A DNA stretch of 64,000 bases from Dyadobacter jejuensis. Lineage in GTDB: Bacteria > Bacteroidota > Bacteroidia > Cytophagales > Spirosomataceae. The stretch is taken from NCBI RefSeq assembly GCF_003149085.1, contig NZ_QGDT01000011.1, positions 124,001 through 188,000 on the forward strand, in the 5' to 3' direction. The notes beneath the pieces were generated by a model that worked only from the letters and a program-made list of their open reading frames with translations, did not search any database and was not told where the DNA came from. The position numbers and the translations under genes were made by a program. Positions 46,877-56,342 of this stretch are shown here, in pieces (position 1 is the stretch's first letter; each line of letters starts with the position of its first letter).

Positions 46877-47144
46877 GGGATTGACGGGATGTTAAATGAT
46901 ATGGTACTTCAAAGTGCAAAAATACATGCATTTCTTGGGGTTTTAAAATTCCCCCTTAGAATTATTCATAGTAACCTCAGTGGATTATCATCCCCATATA
47001 ATAGATTGAGCCTCTATATGCCTTTATTAATTAGCGTACCGACTGGTTATTTTTAAATTTTTTTAATAATATTCGAATTGAATCGTATTTTTGTGTTGCC
47101 ATTACCTTTTTATCTCTCAGCCCATAGAAGGTAAACCACTAAAA

Positions 47145-49178
47145 ATGGCTGAAATAGAGCAAAAACTATTCTTAAATCTCAGATACAACCATCATCTCTC
47201 AAAATTTATGGACGAACAAGTGCTTGACCCGCAAACCATCTTAATGCAAACGGCCAATAATCCCACGAGTGGTACGATTGGACAACCCATTACCTATGAG
47301 AAAATTGCGACACGGATCTTCGCCAACTCCAAGGAGGCCTCTGGTGCCGTAGCCAAGGAGATTGCGGATTTGATTCGTAAAAAGCAAAAAGAAGGCAAGT
47401 CCTGCGTGCTGGGGTTAGCCACTGGCTCCTCCCCCAAGACCGTCTATGCGCAGCTGATACGCATGCACAAAGAAGAGGGGCTTAGCTTTAAAAACGTGAT
47501 TTCATTCAATCTGGATGAGTACTATCCTATGGAGCCCGACTCCATACATAGTTACCACCGTTTCATGAAAGAACAACTATTCGACCATGTAGATATCCCC
47601 AAGGAGAATTACTATCTCCCCTCGGGCACTTTACCTGCAGAATCGATACCCGATTTTTGCACCTCTTACGAAAATAAAATAAACGCCTTAGGAGGATTGG
47701 ACTTCCAATTATTAGGTATAGGAGGCAATGGCCACGTTGGCTTTAACGAACCCGGTGCACTCATCAACTCCCGTACACGGCTCATCACCCTCGACCACTC
47801 TACCCGTGCAGCTGCAGCCATGGAATTCGGCGGCCTTCATAAGGTTCCTCGTAAGGCGATCACCATGGGGATTACCCCTATCCTAAATGCCCGACGCATC
47901 GTTTTGCTCGCATGGGGTGAACGTAAAGCCGGGGTTATTCGCCAGTCTGTAGAAGGCCCAGTAACGGAGCATGTTCCCGCTTCTTACTTACAAGCACACC
48001 CCAATGTTTCCTTTGTAGTTGATGAAAGTGCAGCCTCCGAGCTTACCAGAGTGAAGACCCCTTGGGCGGTAGATACCGTAGTATGGGACAACGCCATGGT
48101 GAAGAAGGCCGTTAGCCATTTGTCCACCACACTACGTAAGCCTATCCTAAAGCTTACCGACAAGGACTATAACGACCATGGGATGAGTGACTTGCTAGCG
48201 CAGCATGGCTCTAGCTATGAAATTAATATCAATGTATTTAATCAGCTGCAACACACCATCACAGGCTGGCCAGGTGGAAAACCCAACGCCGACGACAGCA
48301 ATCGTCCAGAGCGCGCCGAGCCTGCCAAAAAACGGGTGTTGATATTTAGCCCCCACCCCGACGACGACATCATCTCTATGGGTGGTACCTTCCAGCGCCT
48401 GGTAGACCAAGGTCATGAGGTTCATGTAGCCTACCAAACTTCTGGAAATATTGCCGTTGCCGACGACGAAGCACTTCGGTTTATGGAGTTTGCCTTAGAC
48501 TTTGACCAAAACTTCGATATTGCCAATACCAAAACTAAGAAACTCTTCGAAGAAGCTAAGAATTTCCTACGCCATACCAAAGATAGTGAGATCGACACCC
48601 CAGAGATCCGTGAGGTAAAGGGGATCATTCGGCGGGGAGAAGCCAAGGCCACCTGCCGGTTTGTTGGAATTCCAACCTCTCAGGCTCATTTCCTTAATAT
48701 GCCTTTCTACGAAACAGGTACCGTACAAAAAAGTCCTATTTCGGATGCCGACATCAAAATTATTGAGGAGATTATAGAGGAGATCAAGCCACATCAGATC
48801 TATGCAGCTGGCGACTTTGCCGATCCTCATGGTACACATAAAGTGTGCTGGGACGCCATAGAAGCGGCACTGGAGCGCTCTAAGCACAAGAAGTTCATGG
48901 AAGACTGCTGGGTATGGCTGTACCGTGGCGCTTGGGCCGAATGGGACATCTACGAAATCGAAATGGCTGTGCCTATGAGTCCCGATCAAGTATTGAAAAA
49001 ACGCCAAGGAATATTTAAACACCAATCTCAAAAAGATGGTGTGGTGTTCCAAGGGGAAGACTCCAGGGAGTTCTGGCAGAGAGCCGAAGAGCGTAACCGG
49101 GGCACCGCCCAACTTTACGATGACTTGGGCCTTGCCGAATACGAGGCCATGGAGGCTTTTGTAAGATGGAAGTTCTAG
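47145..49178 (+). CDS. nagB: Glucosamine-6-phosphate deaminase fused to a PIG-L (LmbE) deacetylase domain
   Basis: 677 residues from the ATG at 47145. An upstream TTG (47091) overlaps a TATTTTTG -7 box (47086-47093), so it is not the start; an ATG at 47208 is also possible. The N-terminal half is NagB: GLATGSSPKTVYAQL, FNLDEYYPM with catalytic Asp/Glu, and GIGGNGHVGFNEPG with the active-site His. The C-terminal ~280 residues begin LIFSPHPDDDIISMGGTF, the zinc motif of PIG-L/LmbE deacetylases. The pair could deacetylate and then deaminate amino sugars. This fusion is known in Bacteroidota. Confidence 0.93.
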   Translation: MAEIEQKLFLNLRYNHHLSKFMDEQVLDPQTILMQTANNPTSGTIGQPITYEKIATRIFANSKEASGAVAKEIADLIRKKQKEGKSCVLGLATGSSPKTVYAQLIRMHKEEGLSFKNVISFNLDEYYPMEPDSIHSYHRFMKEQLFDHVDIPKENYYLPSGTLPAESIPDFCTSYENKINALGGLDFQLLGIGGNGHVGFNEPGALINSRTRLITLDHSTRAAAAMEFGGLHKVPRKAITMGITPILNARRIVLLAWGERKAGVIRQSVEGPVTEHVPASYLQAHPNVSFVVDESAASELTRVKTPWAVDTVVWDNAMVKKAVSHLSTTLRKPILKLTDKDYNDHGMSDLLAQHGSSYEININVFNQLQHTITGWPGGKPNADDSNRPERAEPAKKRVLIFSPHPDDDIISMGGTFQRLVDQGHEVHVAYQTSGNIAVADDEALRFMEFALDFDQNFDIANTKTKKLFEEAKNFLRHTKDSEIDTPEIREVKGIIRRGEAKATCRFVGIPTSQAHFLNMPFYETGTVQKSPISDADIKIIEEIIEEIKPHQIYAAGDFADPHGTHKVCWDAIEAALERSKHKKFMEDCWVWLYRGAWAEWDIYEIEMAVPMSPDQVLKKRQGIFKHQSQKDGVVFQGEDSREFWQRAEERNRGTAQLYDDLGLAEYEAMEAFVRWKF

Positions 49179-49206
49179 GCTAATCGGCCATATTATCGTT
49201 AAAAAT

Positions 49207-49236
49207 AAAGGAGGGTTGTTACGACAGCCCTCCTTT
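49207..49236 (+). terminator. Intrinsic terminator after nagB
   Basis: AAAGGAGGG (49207-49215) pairs with CCCTCCTTT (49228-49236); an inner TGT/ACA extends the stem. TCTAATTTTT follows. Confidence 0.9.
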
Positions 49237-49310
49237 CTAATTTTTACAAAACATAAAATATGGGGTAAGAGAAAAATAATCCGGAAACCTTCATGACAGA
49301 CTCTCCTCCA

Positions 49311-49475
49311 TTAGAGCTCGATATCCTCCCATAATCGTGTGGTCATTTTCTCGACCATCCTCACTATTCCCTCTACTGCACCAAAAACAATACAAAGGGG
49401 TAAAATAATAGGTAAAAAAATAAACCATTGGAGGGCCATGGTAAAATTGAACTTTTTAACAATTGGTGCTTTCAT
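49311..49475 (-). CDS. 54-residue single-pass membrane protein
   Basis: ATG at 49475, TAA at 49311. It begins MKAPIVKKFNFTMALQ, continues with the membrane stretch WFIFLPIILPLCIVFGAVEG, and ends RLWEDIEL. Positive residues before and acidic ones after suit one anchor with the N-terminus inside. A good promoter (49538-49569) lies upstream, with a 5' UTR of about 60 nt. No family recognised. Positive-strand frames here look random. Confidence 0.6.
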   Translation of the reverse strand: MKAPIVKKFNFTMALQWFIFLPIILPLCIVFGAVEGIVRMVEKMTTRLWEDIEL

Positions 49476-49537
49476 ATGCTTCTTGAAATCGGCTGGTTAA
49501 CGTGCCTTAAATTTTTTAGTTATAAAGATCAATATTA

Positions 49538-49569
49538 CAAATATAAAATCACATTTAATAAAAATATCA
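49538..49569 (-). promoter_or_regulatory. Candidate promoter of the 54-residue protein
   Basis: On the minus strand a TTG, about 21 bp, then TATATTTG (49538-49545), an exact TAnnTTTG match in an AT-rich stretch. Confidence 0.45.
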
Positions 49570-49701
49570 ATAAAAAATATAACTATAATGGACAAAAAAT
49601 GACAAGCTGTCCAAAAGACCTGACTTCGGATTACGATTAAAACTACAGCTCTTGAAAAAAATTTGTTATTTTGTTATAGCTTACTAATTCAATAGAACAT
49701 C

Positions 49702-51591
49702 ATGCCATCTACGGACATCATTCAACTACTACCAGACTCCATAGCGAACCAAATCGCAGCCGGCGAGGTGGTACAGCGCCCCTCATCGGTGGTTAAGGAA
49801 CTTCTGGAAAATGCCATTGATGCTCATGCAAGCCATATACAGGTTATACTCAGAGAAGCAGGCAGAACCCTCATACAAATCATCGATAACGGGATCGGGA
49901 TGTCCCAAACCGACGCACGTCTGTCTTTCGAACGCCACGCTACCTCCAAAATAAGACTATCCGAGGACCTTTTCAAGATCAGAACGATGGGGTTTCGAGG
50001 AGAGGCCTTAGCCTCTATTGCTGCCGTAGCGCAGGTAGAACTAAAAACCAAAACCAATGATGATGAGCTAGGCACACTCATTCGGATTGAGGCCTCAGAA
50101 ATAAAATCCCAAGAAGCGGTGGCCTGCGAAACAGGCACGAGTTTTTCTGTTAAAAACCTCTTCTTTAATGTGCCAGCCCGAAGGAATTTCCTAAAATCGA
50201 ACGCTGTAGAAATGAGGCATGTGCTGGATGAATTCCAAAGGATAGCCCTGGCGCACCCCGATGTTAGCCTATCGTTGTATCATAATGACTCGGAGGTGTT
50301 TAACCTGCCATCGGGGAAACTCGTAAGAAGGATTATTGATATATTTGGAAAGAGTTACCGCGAACAGCTGGCCTTTTGCCAAGAAGAAACGTCTTATATC
50401 AACGTCAGAGGCTTCATTGGCAAACCCGAATTTGCCAGAAAGACTCGAGGCGAACAATACTTTTTCGTTAACGACAGGTATATCAAGCATAATTATATGC
50501 ACCATGCCGTATTGAACGCCTTCGATGGTACCATTGCCGACGGCAGTCACCCTTTCTACGTTCTGTTTATAGAGATCGATCCGGCACATATCGATATAAA
50601 CATTCACCCAACAAAAACCGAAATCAAATTTGATGACGAAAAGTCGGTATATGCTATTGTTATGGCCGCTGTTAAAAAGGCCGTGGGCGTATACAACCTG
50701 TCACAATCTATTGACTTCGAAGACAATATCAATTTCTTAACCAACACATCAGGCACCGAGCCTAGCCCCAGTAGCAGCCCCAAGGCCGTAACACCCGACT
50801 GGGCCGCCCAGTCGAGCAAACCGTCGGAAGGGCACTCCAAAAGCAACTTAACGAACTGGAACAAACTTTTCGAAGGCCTTCAGAGTGCCGAAGGAGGAAA
50901 AAGCGAAATAAACGCCTTTGAGACCGGGTCGAGTCCCGCTTCTAGGCCTTCGGCCTATTTGGAACAATCCCGAACCGTGGCCAGCAAAGTGAATAGGATG
51001 GCCTCGGAAACGATTACCCCGCCCGAAAACGACGCAATCATTTTCCAGCTGCATAACCGGTATATACTGTCGCAGGTCAAAGATGGCATTATGCTCATAG
51101 ACCAAAAAGCCGCCTATGAACGCATCCTATTCGAGCGATACAGAAGAATGCTCACCAACCGCAATGGGGCTTGCCAACAATTACTTTTTCCAAAAACGGT
51201 TCGGATCTCGCCTTCCGACATGCAGCTGGTTCAAGAAACCCGCCAGGAGATCAGAAGCCTAGGCTTCGAGTTCGACGACTTTGGTCCCAACCAGCTCATC
51301 ATTAGAGGAATCCCCGCCGACCTCCCCGAAGAGAGCGAGCAGGATTTGTTCGAAGAACTTTTAGAACAGTTAAAACAGAGCTACTCCGACCTAAAGTTGA
51401 ACAAACTCGAGAGTCTGTCTCGCTCCTTGGCACGGAGATTTTCTGTACGCTATGCCGTCAAACTGTCCACGCTTGAAATACATACGCTGATCAATCAATT
51501 ATTCGCTTCTACAGACCCCAACCGTACCCCTGGAGGAGAAACCATTATCGTACTGCTGACCATGGATAAGCTAGCTACCATCTTTAAATAG
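49702..51591 (+). CDS. mutL: DNA mismatch repair protein MutL
   Basis: 629 residues. GHKL ATPase: ASVVKELLENAIDAHA, IIDNGIGM and TMGFRGEALASIAAV, then TGTSFSVKNLFFNVPARRNFLKS. A poorly conserved linker (about 345-440, Ser/Pro-rich) leads to the C-terminal dimer domain. The C-terminal part reads FEEL rather than the DQHAx2E endonuclease motif; DQKAAYERILFERY is the matching place (Lys for His), so nuclease activity is doubtful. Followed by the rhomboid pair. Confidence 0.95.
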   Translation: MPSTDIIQLLPDSIANQIAAGEVVQRPSSVVKELLENAIDAHASHIQVILREAGRTLIQIIDNGIGMSQTDARLSFERHATSKIRLSEDLFKIRTMGFRGEALASIAAVAQVELKTKTNDDELGTLIRIEASEIKSQEAVACETGTSFSVKNLFFNVPARRNFLKSNAVEMRHVLDEFQRIALAHPDVSLSLYHNDSEVFNLPSGKLVRRIIDIFGKSYREQLAFCQEETSYINVRGFIGKPEFARKTRGEQYFFVNDRYIKHNYMHHAVLNAFDGTIADGSHPFYVLFIEIDPAHIDINIHPTKTEIKFDDEKSVYAIVMAAVKKAVGVYNLSQSIDFEDNINFLTNTSGTEPSPSSSPKAVTPDWAAQSSKPSEGHSKSNLTNWNKLFEGLQSAEGGKSEINAFETGSSPASRPSAYLEQSRTVASKVNRMASETITPPENDAIIFQLHNRYILSQVKDGIMLIDQKAAYERILFERYRRMLTNRNGACQQLLFPKTVRISPSDMQLVQETRQEIRSLGFEFDDFGPNQLIIRGIPADLPEESEQDLFEELLEQLKQSYSDLKLNKLESLSRSLARRFSVRYAVKLSTLEIHTLINQLFASTDPNRTPGGETIIVLLTMDKLATIFK

Positions 51592-51665
51592 AAAGGTTGC
51601 AGGCCATTTGAAACAATTTTCACTGATCCAAGGTTATTAATAATATTTTATTCTCGCACAAACCC

Positions 51666-52454
51666 ATGATGCAAAGTCTTACTCCCACAGTCAAAAACCT
51701 ACTCATCATCAATATTGTTGTATTTATCTTAAATACGTATGTTATCAATTTGACCAATGGGTTTGCCCTCCGATCCTTACTCTCCCCAGAGTTTGCCCCA
51801 CACCAGTTTGTAACCTACATGTTCCTACATGGAGGGATTACGCATTTATTCGGTAACATGTTTGGACTCTTCATGTTTGGCCCTATGTTGGAGCGCATGT
51901 GGGGATCCAAAAAATTCCTTATTTTCTATATGGTCACTGGTGTTGGAGCTGGATTGTTATTTTCTGGAATCGACTACTTCGAAAATAGCCAGATAAAAGA
52001 AGCCGCCGCCTTGTATACCGAATACCCCAGCCCCGAAGGTATGGTGGATTTTTTGAGCCAACATGCTAAGGGACTTTACCAGGCCAGCCTAGAATTTTTG
52101 AACAAATTTGAAGAAAATCCCAATGATTCTTCTTATATTCAGTACAGTATTCAAATAGTTCAAGGCTATTATAACCAACTCATCAACATACCTATGGTTG
52201 GTGCCTCTGGAGCTATTTTCGGGATATTGATGGCATTCGGGATGTTGTTTCCCAATACTGAACTTTTTTTACTTTTCTTTCCGTTTCCCATCAAGGCAAA
52301 GTATTTTGTTACTTTTTACGGGCTTTATGAGTTATATGCGGGGATTCAGAACAACCAATCTGACAATGTCGCTCACTTTGCCCACGTCGGCGGTATGTTA
52401 TTTGCATATATACTTTTGCGCTACTGGAACACACAGAGAACCAATTTTTACTAA
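51666..52454 (+). CDS. Rhomboid intramembrane serine protease (1)
   Basis: 262 residues. HGGITHLFGNMFGLFMFG, GASGAIFGIL (nucleophile Ser181) and VAHFAHVGGM (His240) give the rhomboid dyad. A ~65-residue hydrophilic insert (about 105-172) lies between membrane segments. Six segments in total. It cleaves membrane-protein substrates that are unknown here. Three bases separate it from the second rhomboid. Confidence 0.92.
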   Translation: MMQSLTPTVKNLLIINIVVFILNTYVINLTNGFALRSLLSPEFAPHQFVTYMFLHGGITHLFGNMFGLFMFGPMLERMWGSKKFLIFYMVTGVGAGLLFSGIDYFENSQIKEAAALYTEYPSPEGMVDFLSQHAKGLYQASLEFLNKFEENPNDSSYIQYSIQIVQGYYNQLINIPMVGASGAIFGILMAFGMLFPNTELFLLFFPFPIKAKYFVTFYGLYELYAGIQNNQSDNVAHFAHVGGMLFAYILLRYWNTQRTNFY

Positions 52455-52457
52455 AAG

Positions 52458-53375
52458 ATGAGCCACCTTGTTGACGACATAAAAAGAGAGTTTTCCAAAT
52501 CGGAAAACGCATTGGTCAAAATTATCCTTACGAACACTGCCGTTTTTTTGGTGCTTTTATTGGCCAAAATCATCCTTACCTTGTCTCAAGCGTCAGGTAT
52601 TTATGCCTGGGTTTTGCAACAACTTCAACTACCTGCCGACTTGTCGGTACTGGCCGTTAAGCCCTGGACTATCATCACCTACTTTTTTACCCATGAGGAT
52701 ATTTTTCATATCCTCTTCAATATGCTCTTTTTGTACTGGTTTGGCCGGTTGATAGACGAATACCTCGGCGCCAAAAGAGTAGTAGCTCTATACATGCTGG
52801 GGGGAGTAACTGGTGGCTTGGTCTATATTGTTATTTATAACCTACTGCCGTACTTTCAAAATCACATCCAAGGGTCTGGTATGTTGGGGGCTTCTGCAGC
52901 GGCATTCTCAGTGGCTGTAGGCGCATCCACCTTGCTCCCCAATTATACTTTTAACCTGATATTTCTAGGGCCCATACGCATCAAGTTCATCGCCCTTTTC
53001 TATATCATTCTTTCCTTGGCTCAAACCATCGGCCCCAATGCGGGTGGCAACCTTGCCCATTTGGGCGGGGCTTTAATAGGCTTTATCTTCATCAAAATGC
53101 TTCAAAATGGTACGGATTTGGGTAGGCCTATCTATGCTGCCATGGACTTCTACTCCAATTTGTTTAAAAAGAAACCCACCATGAAAGTGACTTATCGGCA
53201 AAAACAAGTCCACAGAACACCCAATGTTTATGCCGAAACAAGTGCTAGCCCCAGTGTAGAAGCACCTAACCAAGGGGAGATAGACCATATCTTAGATAAA
53301 ATTGGCAAATCAGGTTACGAAAGCCTGACCAAAGAAGAGAAACAAAAACTGTTTAAAGCCAGCCAACAAAAATAA
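52458..53375 (+). CDS. Rhomboid intramembrane serine protease (2)
   Basis: 305 residues. FTHEDIFHILFNMLFLYWFGR, GASAAAFSVAVG (Ser146) and NLAHLGGALIGF (His201) are present. A cytoplasmic tail from ~225 carries a basic stretch and a closing helix (EIDHILDKIGKSGYESLTKEE) common to Bacteroidota rhomboids. The dyad is intact in both, so both are probably active. Confidence 0.92.
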   Translation: MSHLVDDIKREFSKSENALVKIILTNTAVFLVLLLAKIILTLSQASGIYAWVLQQLQLPADLSVLAVKPWTIITYFFTHEDIFHILFNMLFLYWFGRLIDEYLGAKRVVALYMLGGVTGGLVYIVIYNLLPYFQNHIQGSGMLGASAAAFSVAVGASTLLPNYTFNLIFLGPIRIKFIALFYIILSLAQTIGPNAGGNLAHLGGALIGFIFIKMLQNGTDLGRPIYAAMDFYSNLFKKKPTMKVTYRQKQVHRTPNVYAETSASPSVEAPNQGEIDHILDKIGKSGYESLTKEEKQKLFKASQQK

Positions 53376-53466
53376 AGTATAAAGAAAATTTATGATTTCC
53401 TTACTTTTGCAGGGAAATGTCCATTTTACACATGGAATTCACATCATAGAATAGCCTAAGTATATT

Positions 53467-55401
53467 ATGCTGATAACCCCTGGAAAACTACTTGCCCAAA
53501 TCGATTCGCCGGCCGACCTCAGAAAACTCGATCGGTCGCAATTACCCCAGGTTTGTAACGAATTAAGGCAATATATTATCGATAATGTATCGGTTTACGG
53601 GGGGCATTTTGGTGCAAGTTTAGGGGTGGTAGAGCTGAGTGTAGCCCTACATTATGTCTTTAACACCCCCGACGACCAGCTCGTATGGGATGTGGGACAT
53701 CAGGCTTACGGCCATAAAATATTATCGGGACGCCGCGACAACTTCCAAACCAACCGGGTATATGGCGGGCTGTCAGGATTCCCAAAACGGAAAGAAAGCC
53801 TCTACGATGCTTTTGGCGTAGGGCATTCCTCCACATCCATATCGGCAGCACTGGGTATGGCTGTAGCCTCAGCCATCGAAAAAAACTATCAGAGACAACA
53901 TATTGCCATCATCGGCGATGGCGCCATGACGGCCGGACTGGCCTTCGAAGGGATGAACCATGCTGGAGCTACTGACTCCAACTTGCTCATTATCCTGAAT
54001 GATAACTGTATGGCCATAGACCCCAATGTGGGGGCCTTAAAGGAATATCTTACCGATATTACCACCTCCCATACTTACAATAAGTTGCGGGATGAAGTCT
54101 GGAACTTACTAGGCAAAATGAGTACTTTTGGCAAAAGTGCACAGGAGGTAGTATCGAAAGTGGAGGCCGTGATGAAAACGGCCATATTGCGGCAAAGCAA
54201 CCTATTCGAATCCTTAGGACTGCGCTACTTTGGCCCTATAGATGGCAACGACATTGGCCACCTGACAGAGGTCCTTAACGATTTGAAAGATATTCCCGGA
54301 CCTAAACTGCTGCACTGCCTTACCGTAAAGGGAAAGGGGTATGGCCCGGCAGAAAAAGACCAGACCAAATGGCATGCTCCGGGAGTATTCGACAAAATTA
54401 CCGGTGAGATAAAGAAAAAAGTGTACGATGGGCCACAACCCCCAAAATACCAAGAAGTATTTGGACACACCTTGGTAGAGTTGGCCGAAAAAAATGAGAA
54501 AATAGTAGGAGTAACCCCTGCTATGCCCTCCGGATCGTCGCTCAATATTATGATGAAAGCCATGCCCGACAGGGCCTTCGACGTAGGAATAGCCGAGCAG
54601 CATGCCGTTACTTTTTCTGCCGGAATGGCTACCAGAGGAAATGTAGTGTTTTGTAACATCTACTCCACCTTTATGCAGCGCGCCTACGACCAGGTTATTC
54701 ACGACGTATGCATCCAGGAGCTTCCCGTCATATTCTGCTTGGATAGGGCCGGCTTAGTAGGAGCCGACGGTCCCACCCACCATGGCCTGTACGATATGGC
54801 CTATATGCGTTGTATACCCAATATGGTAGTGGCCTCCCCTATGAATGAGCAGGAGCTGCGAAATATGATGTATACAGCTCAGGGAGAGAAATTCCAGGCC
54901 GGCAAACACGCCTTTACGATTCGTTATCCCAGAGGCAACGGCGTGATGCCCCAGTGGAAAACACCGCTCAAAGAGATTCAGATTGGAACAGGACGACTAA
55001 TCCAGCCTGGCAAGGATATTGCTATACTCACCATAGGTCCACTAGGTAACTTTGTATCGACAGCCAGTGAAATCCTCGAAAAAGAAGGAATAGAATTGGC
55101 CCATTACGATATGCGTTTCCTCAAACCCCTGGACGAAACGCTCCTCTCCGATGCCCTTCAAAAGTATGATAAAATTATTACCCTAGAGGATGGTTGCTTA
55201 CAAGGAGGTTTTGGAAGTGCGGTCATCGAATATATGGTCGAACATGGATACACCAATCGCTTAAAAAGACTGGCCGTTGCCGATACCATTATTGAACATG
55301 GCGAACCTAATGAATTGTATAGAGAATGTGGACTAGATACAGCAGGGATCGTGAGTGCCACTTTGGAGTTGCTTCAAGCTACTCCCGTTCAAGCACACTA
55401 A
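53467..55401 (+). CDS. dxs: 1-deoxy-D-xylulose-5-phosphate synthase
   Basis: 644 residues. It makes DXP from pyruvate and GAP with thiamine diphosphate, first step of the MEP pathway. WDVGHQAYGHKILSGRRD, VGHSSTSISAALGMA, the ThDP motif IIGDGAMTAGLAFEGMNHAG ... NDNCMAIDPNVG, and the transketolase part RAGLVGADGPTHHGLYDMAYMRCIPNM are clear. A TACTTTTG -7 box lies at 53402-53409. Confidence 0.97.
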   Translation: MLITPGKLLAQIDSPADLRKLDRSQLPQVCNELRQYIIDNVSVYGGHFGASLGVVELSVALHYVFNTPDDQLVWDVGHQAYGHKILSGRRDNFQTNRVYGGLSGFPKRKESLYDAFGVGHSSTSISAALGMAVASAIEKNYQRQHIAIIGDGAMTAGLAFEGMNHAGATDSNLLIILNDNCMAIDPNVGALKEYLTDITTSHTYNKLRDEVWNLLGKMSTFGKSAQEVVSKVEAVMKTAILRQSNLFESLGLRYFGPIDGNDIGHLTEVLNDLKDIPGPKLLHCLTVKGKGYGPAEKDQTKWHAPGVFDKITGEIKKKVYDGPQPPKYQEVFGHTLVELAEKNEKIVGVTPAMPSGSSLNIMMKAMPDRAFDVGIAEQHAVTFSAGMATRGNVVFCNIYSTFMQRAYDQVIHDVCIQELPVIFCLDRAGLVGADGPTHHGLYDMAYMRCIPNMVVASPMNEQELRNMMYTAQGEKFQAGKHAFTIRYPRGNGVMPQWKTPLKEIQIGTGRLIQPGKDIAILTIGPLGNFVSTASEILEKEGIELAHYDMRFLKPLDETLLSDALQKYDKIITLEDGCLQGGFGSAVIEYMVEHGYTNRLKRLAVADTIIEHGEPNELYRECGLDTAGIVSATLELLQATPVQAH

Positions 55402-55509
55402 ATAGGGATCGAAATGGGGGCTGGCTACTGTACCTGCCTGCCCACAACACTCCGTGAGCACTGGAACTTGGAACGCAAATAGGTGCTCAACCGTTAAAAG
55501 GAATAGATC

Positions 55510-56247
55510 ATGTCTGCAGAATTCCGAAAAAGAGCTAAAAACTTACTGCTGCTCGATATCGAAACCGTATGTAACCCGGCTTCTTATCAGGAGTTACCCG
55601 AACGTCTTCAGCCTTTATGGATCAAAAAAGCGGCGAGCCTTGCGCGAAGAGACGAGGAGCCTCCCAGCCCCGAAGAACTATTCTATGATCGTGGAGCGAT
55701 CTATTCCGAATTTGGAAAGATAGTTTGTATCGCCTTTGGAGCCTTTTATTGGAACGAAAAAGAGGAGATGAATTTTAAAGTCCGGTCCATATCCGGGCAT
55801 GATGAAAAAAAAGTCCTCGAAGAATTTAAAATACTAGTAGAAAAATATCCCCCACACGAACTCATCTTATGCGCCCATAATGGCAAGGAATTTGATTTCC
55901 CCTTTATATGCCGGCGTATGCTCATCAATGATATGATTATCCCCAAAGCCTTGCAACTGGCGGGCAAGAAACCTTGGGAAATACTACATCAAGACACCAT
56001 GGAGCTGTGGAAGTTTGGCGATTATAAAAGCTATACTTCCCTTGATCTGCTTGCGGCGGTTTTTAATATTCCTGGTAGCAAAAACGAAATGAGCGGCGCA
56101 TTGGTAAGCCAGGTGTATTATGAAGAAAAAAACCTTGAAAAAATAAGCCGTTACTGCCGCGAAGATGTGGTGGTGCTGGGCCAAATCTACCTAAAATTGC
56201 ATAGTATGCCTCTGATAGATCCCGATCATATATCCCGCATACCATAG
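55510..56247 (+). CDS. DEDDy-type 3'-5' exonuclease (RNase H-like)
   Basis: 245 residues. ExoI LLLDIETVCNP (Asp, Glu), ExoII CAHNGKEFDFPFICRRML (Asp) and ExoIII YCREDVVVLGQIYL (Tyr-x3-Asp) make the DEDDy set. It resembles the PolB-type exonucleases called 'predicted 3'-5' exonuclease related to polysaccharide biosynthesis'. Substrate unknown. Between dxs and rnr on the same strand. Confidence 0.87.
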   Translation: MSAEFRKRAKNLLLLDIETVCNPASYQELPERLQPLWIKKAASLARRDEEPPSPEELFYDRGAIYSEFGKIVCIAFGAFYWNEKEEMNFKVRSISGHDEKKVLEEFKILVEKYPPHELILCAHNGKEFDFPFICRRMLINDMIIPKALQLAGKKPWEILHQDTMELWKFGDYKSYTSLDLLAAVFNIPGSKNEMSGALVSQVYYEEKNLEKISRYCREDVVVLGQIYLKLHSMPLIDPDHISRIP

Positions 56248-56342
56248 CCAAGCAGTACGAGCATTTAAATAAAATTGAGACTATCTCAGCTTTAATGCGA
56301 AATTTAGCAAAACACGCTATACGCATACCCTAAAAAACCAAG

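Noticed and set aside
49428-49640. 70-codon plus-strand frame before mutL
   Set aside because: Lys/Tyr/Asn-rich AT-driven composition; the minus-strand 54-residue frame is far more protein-like.
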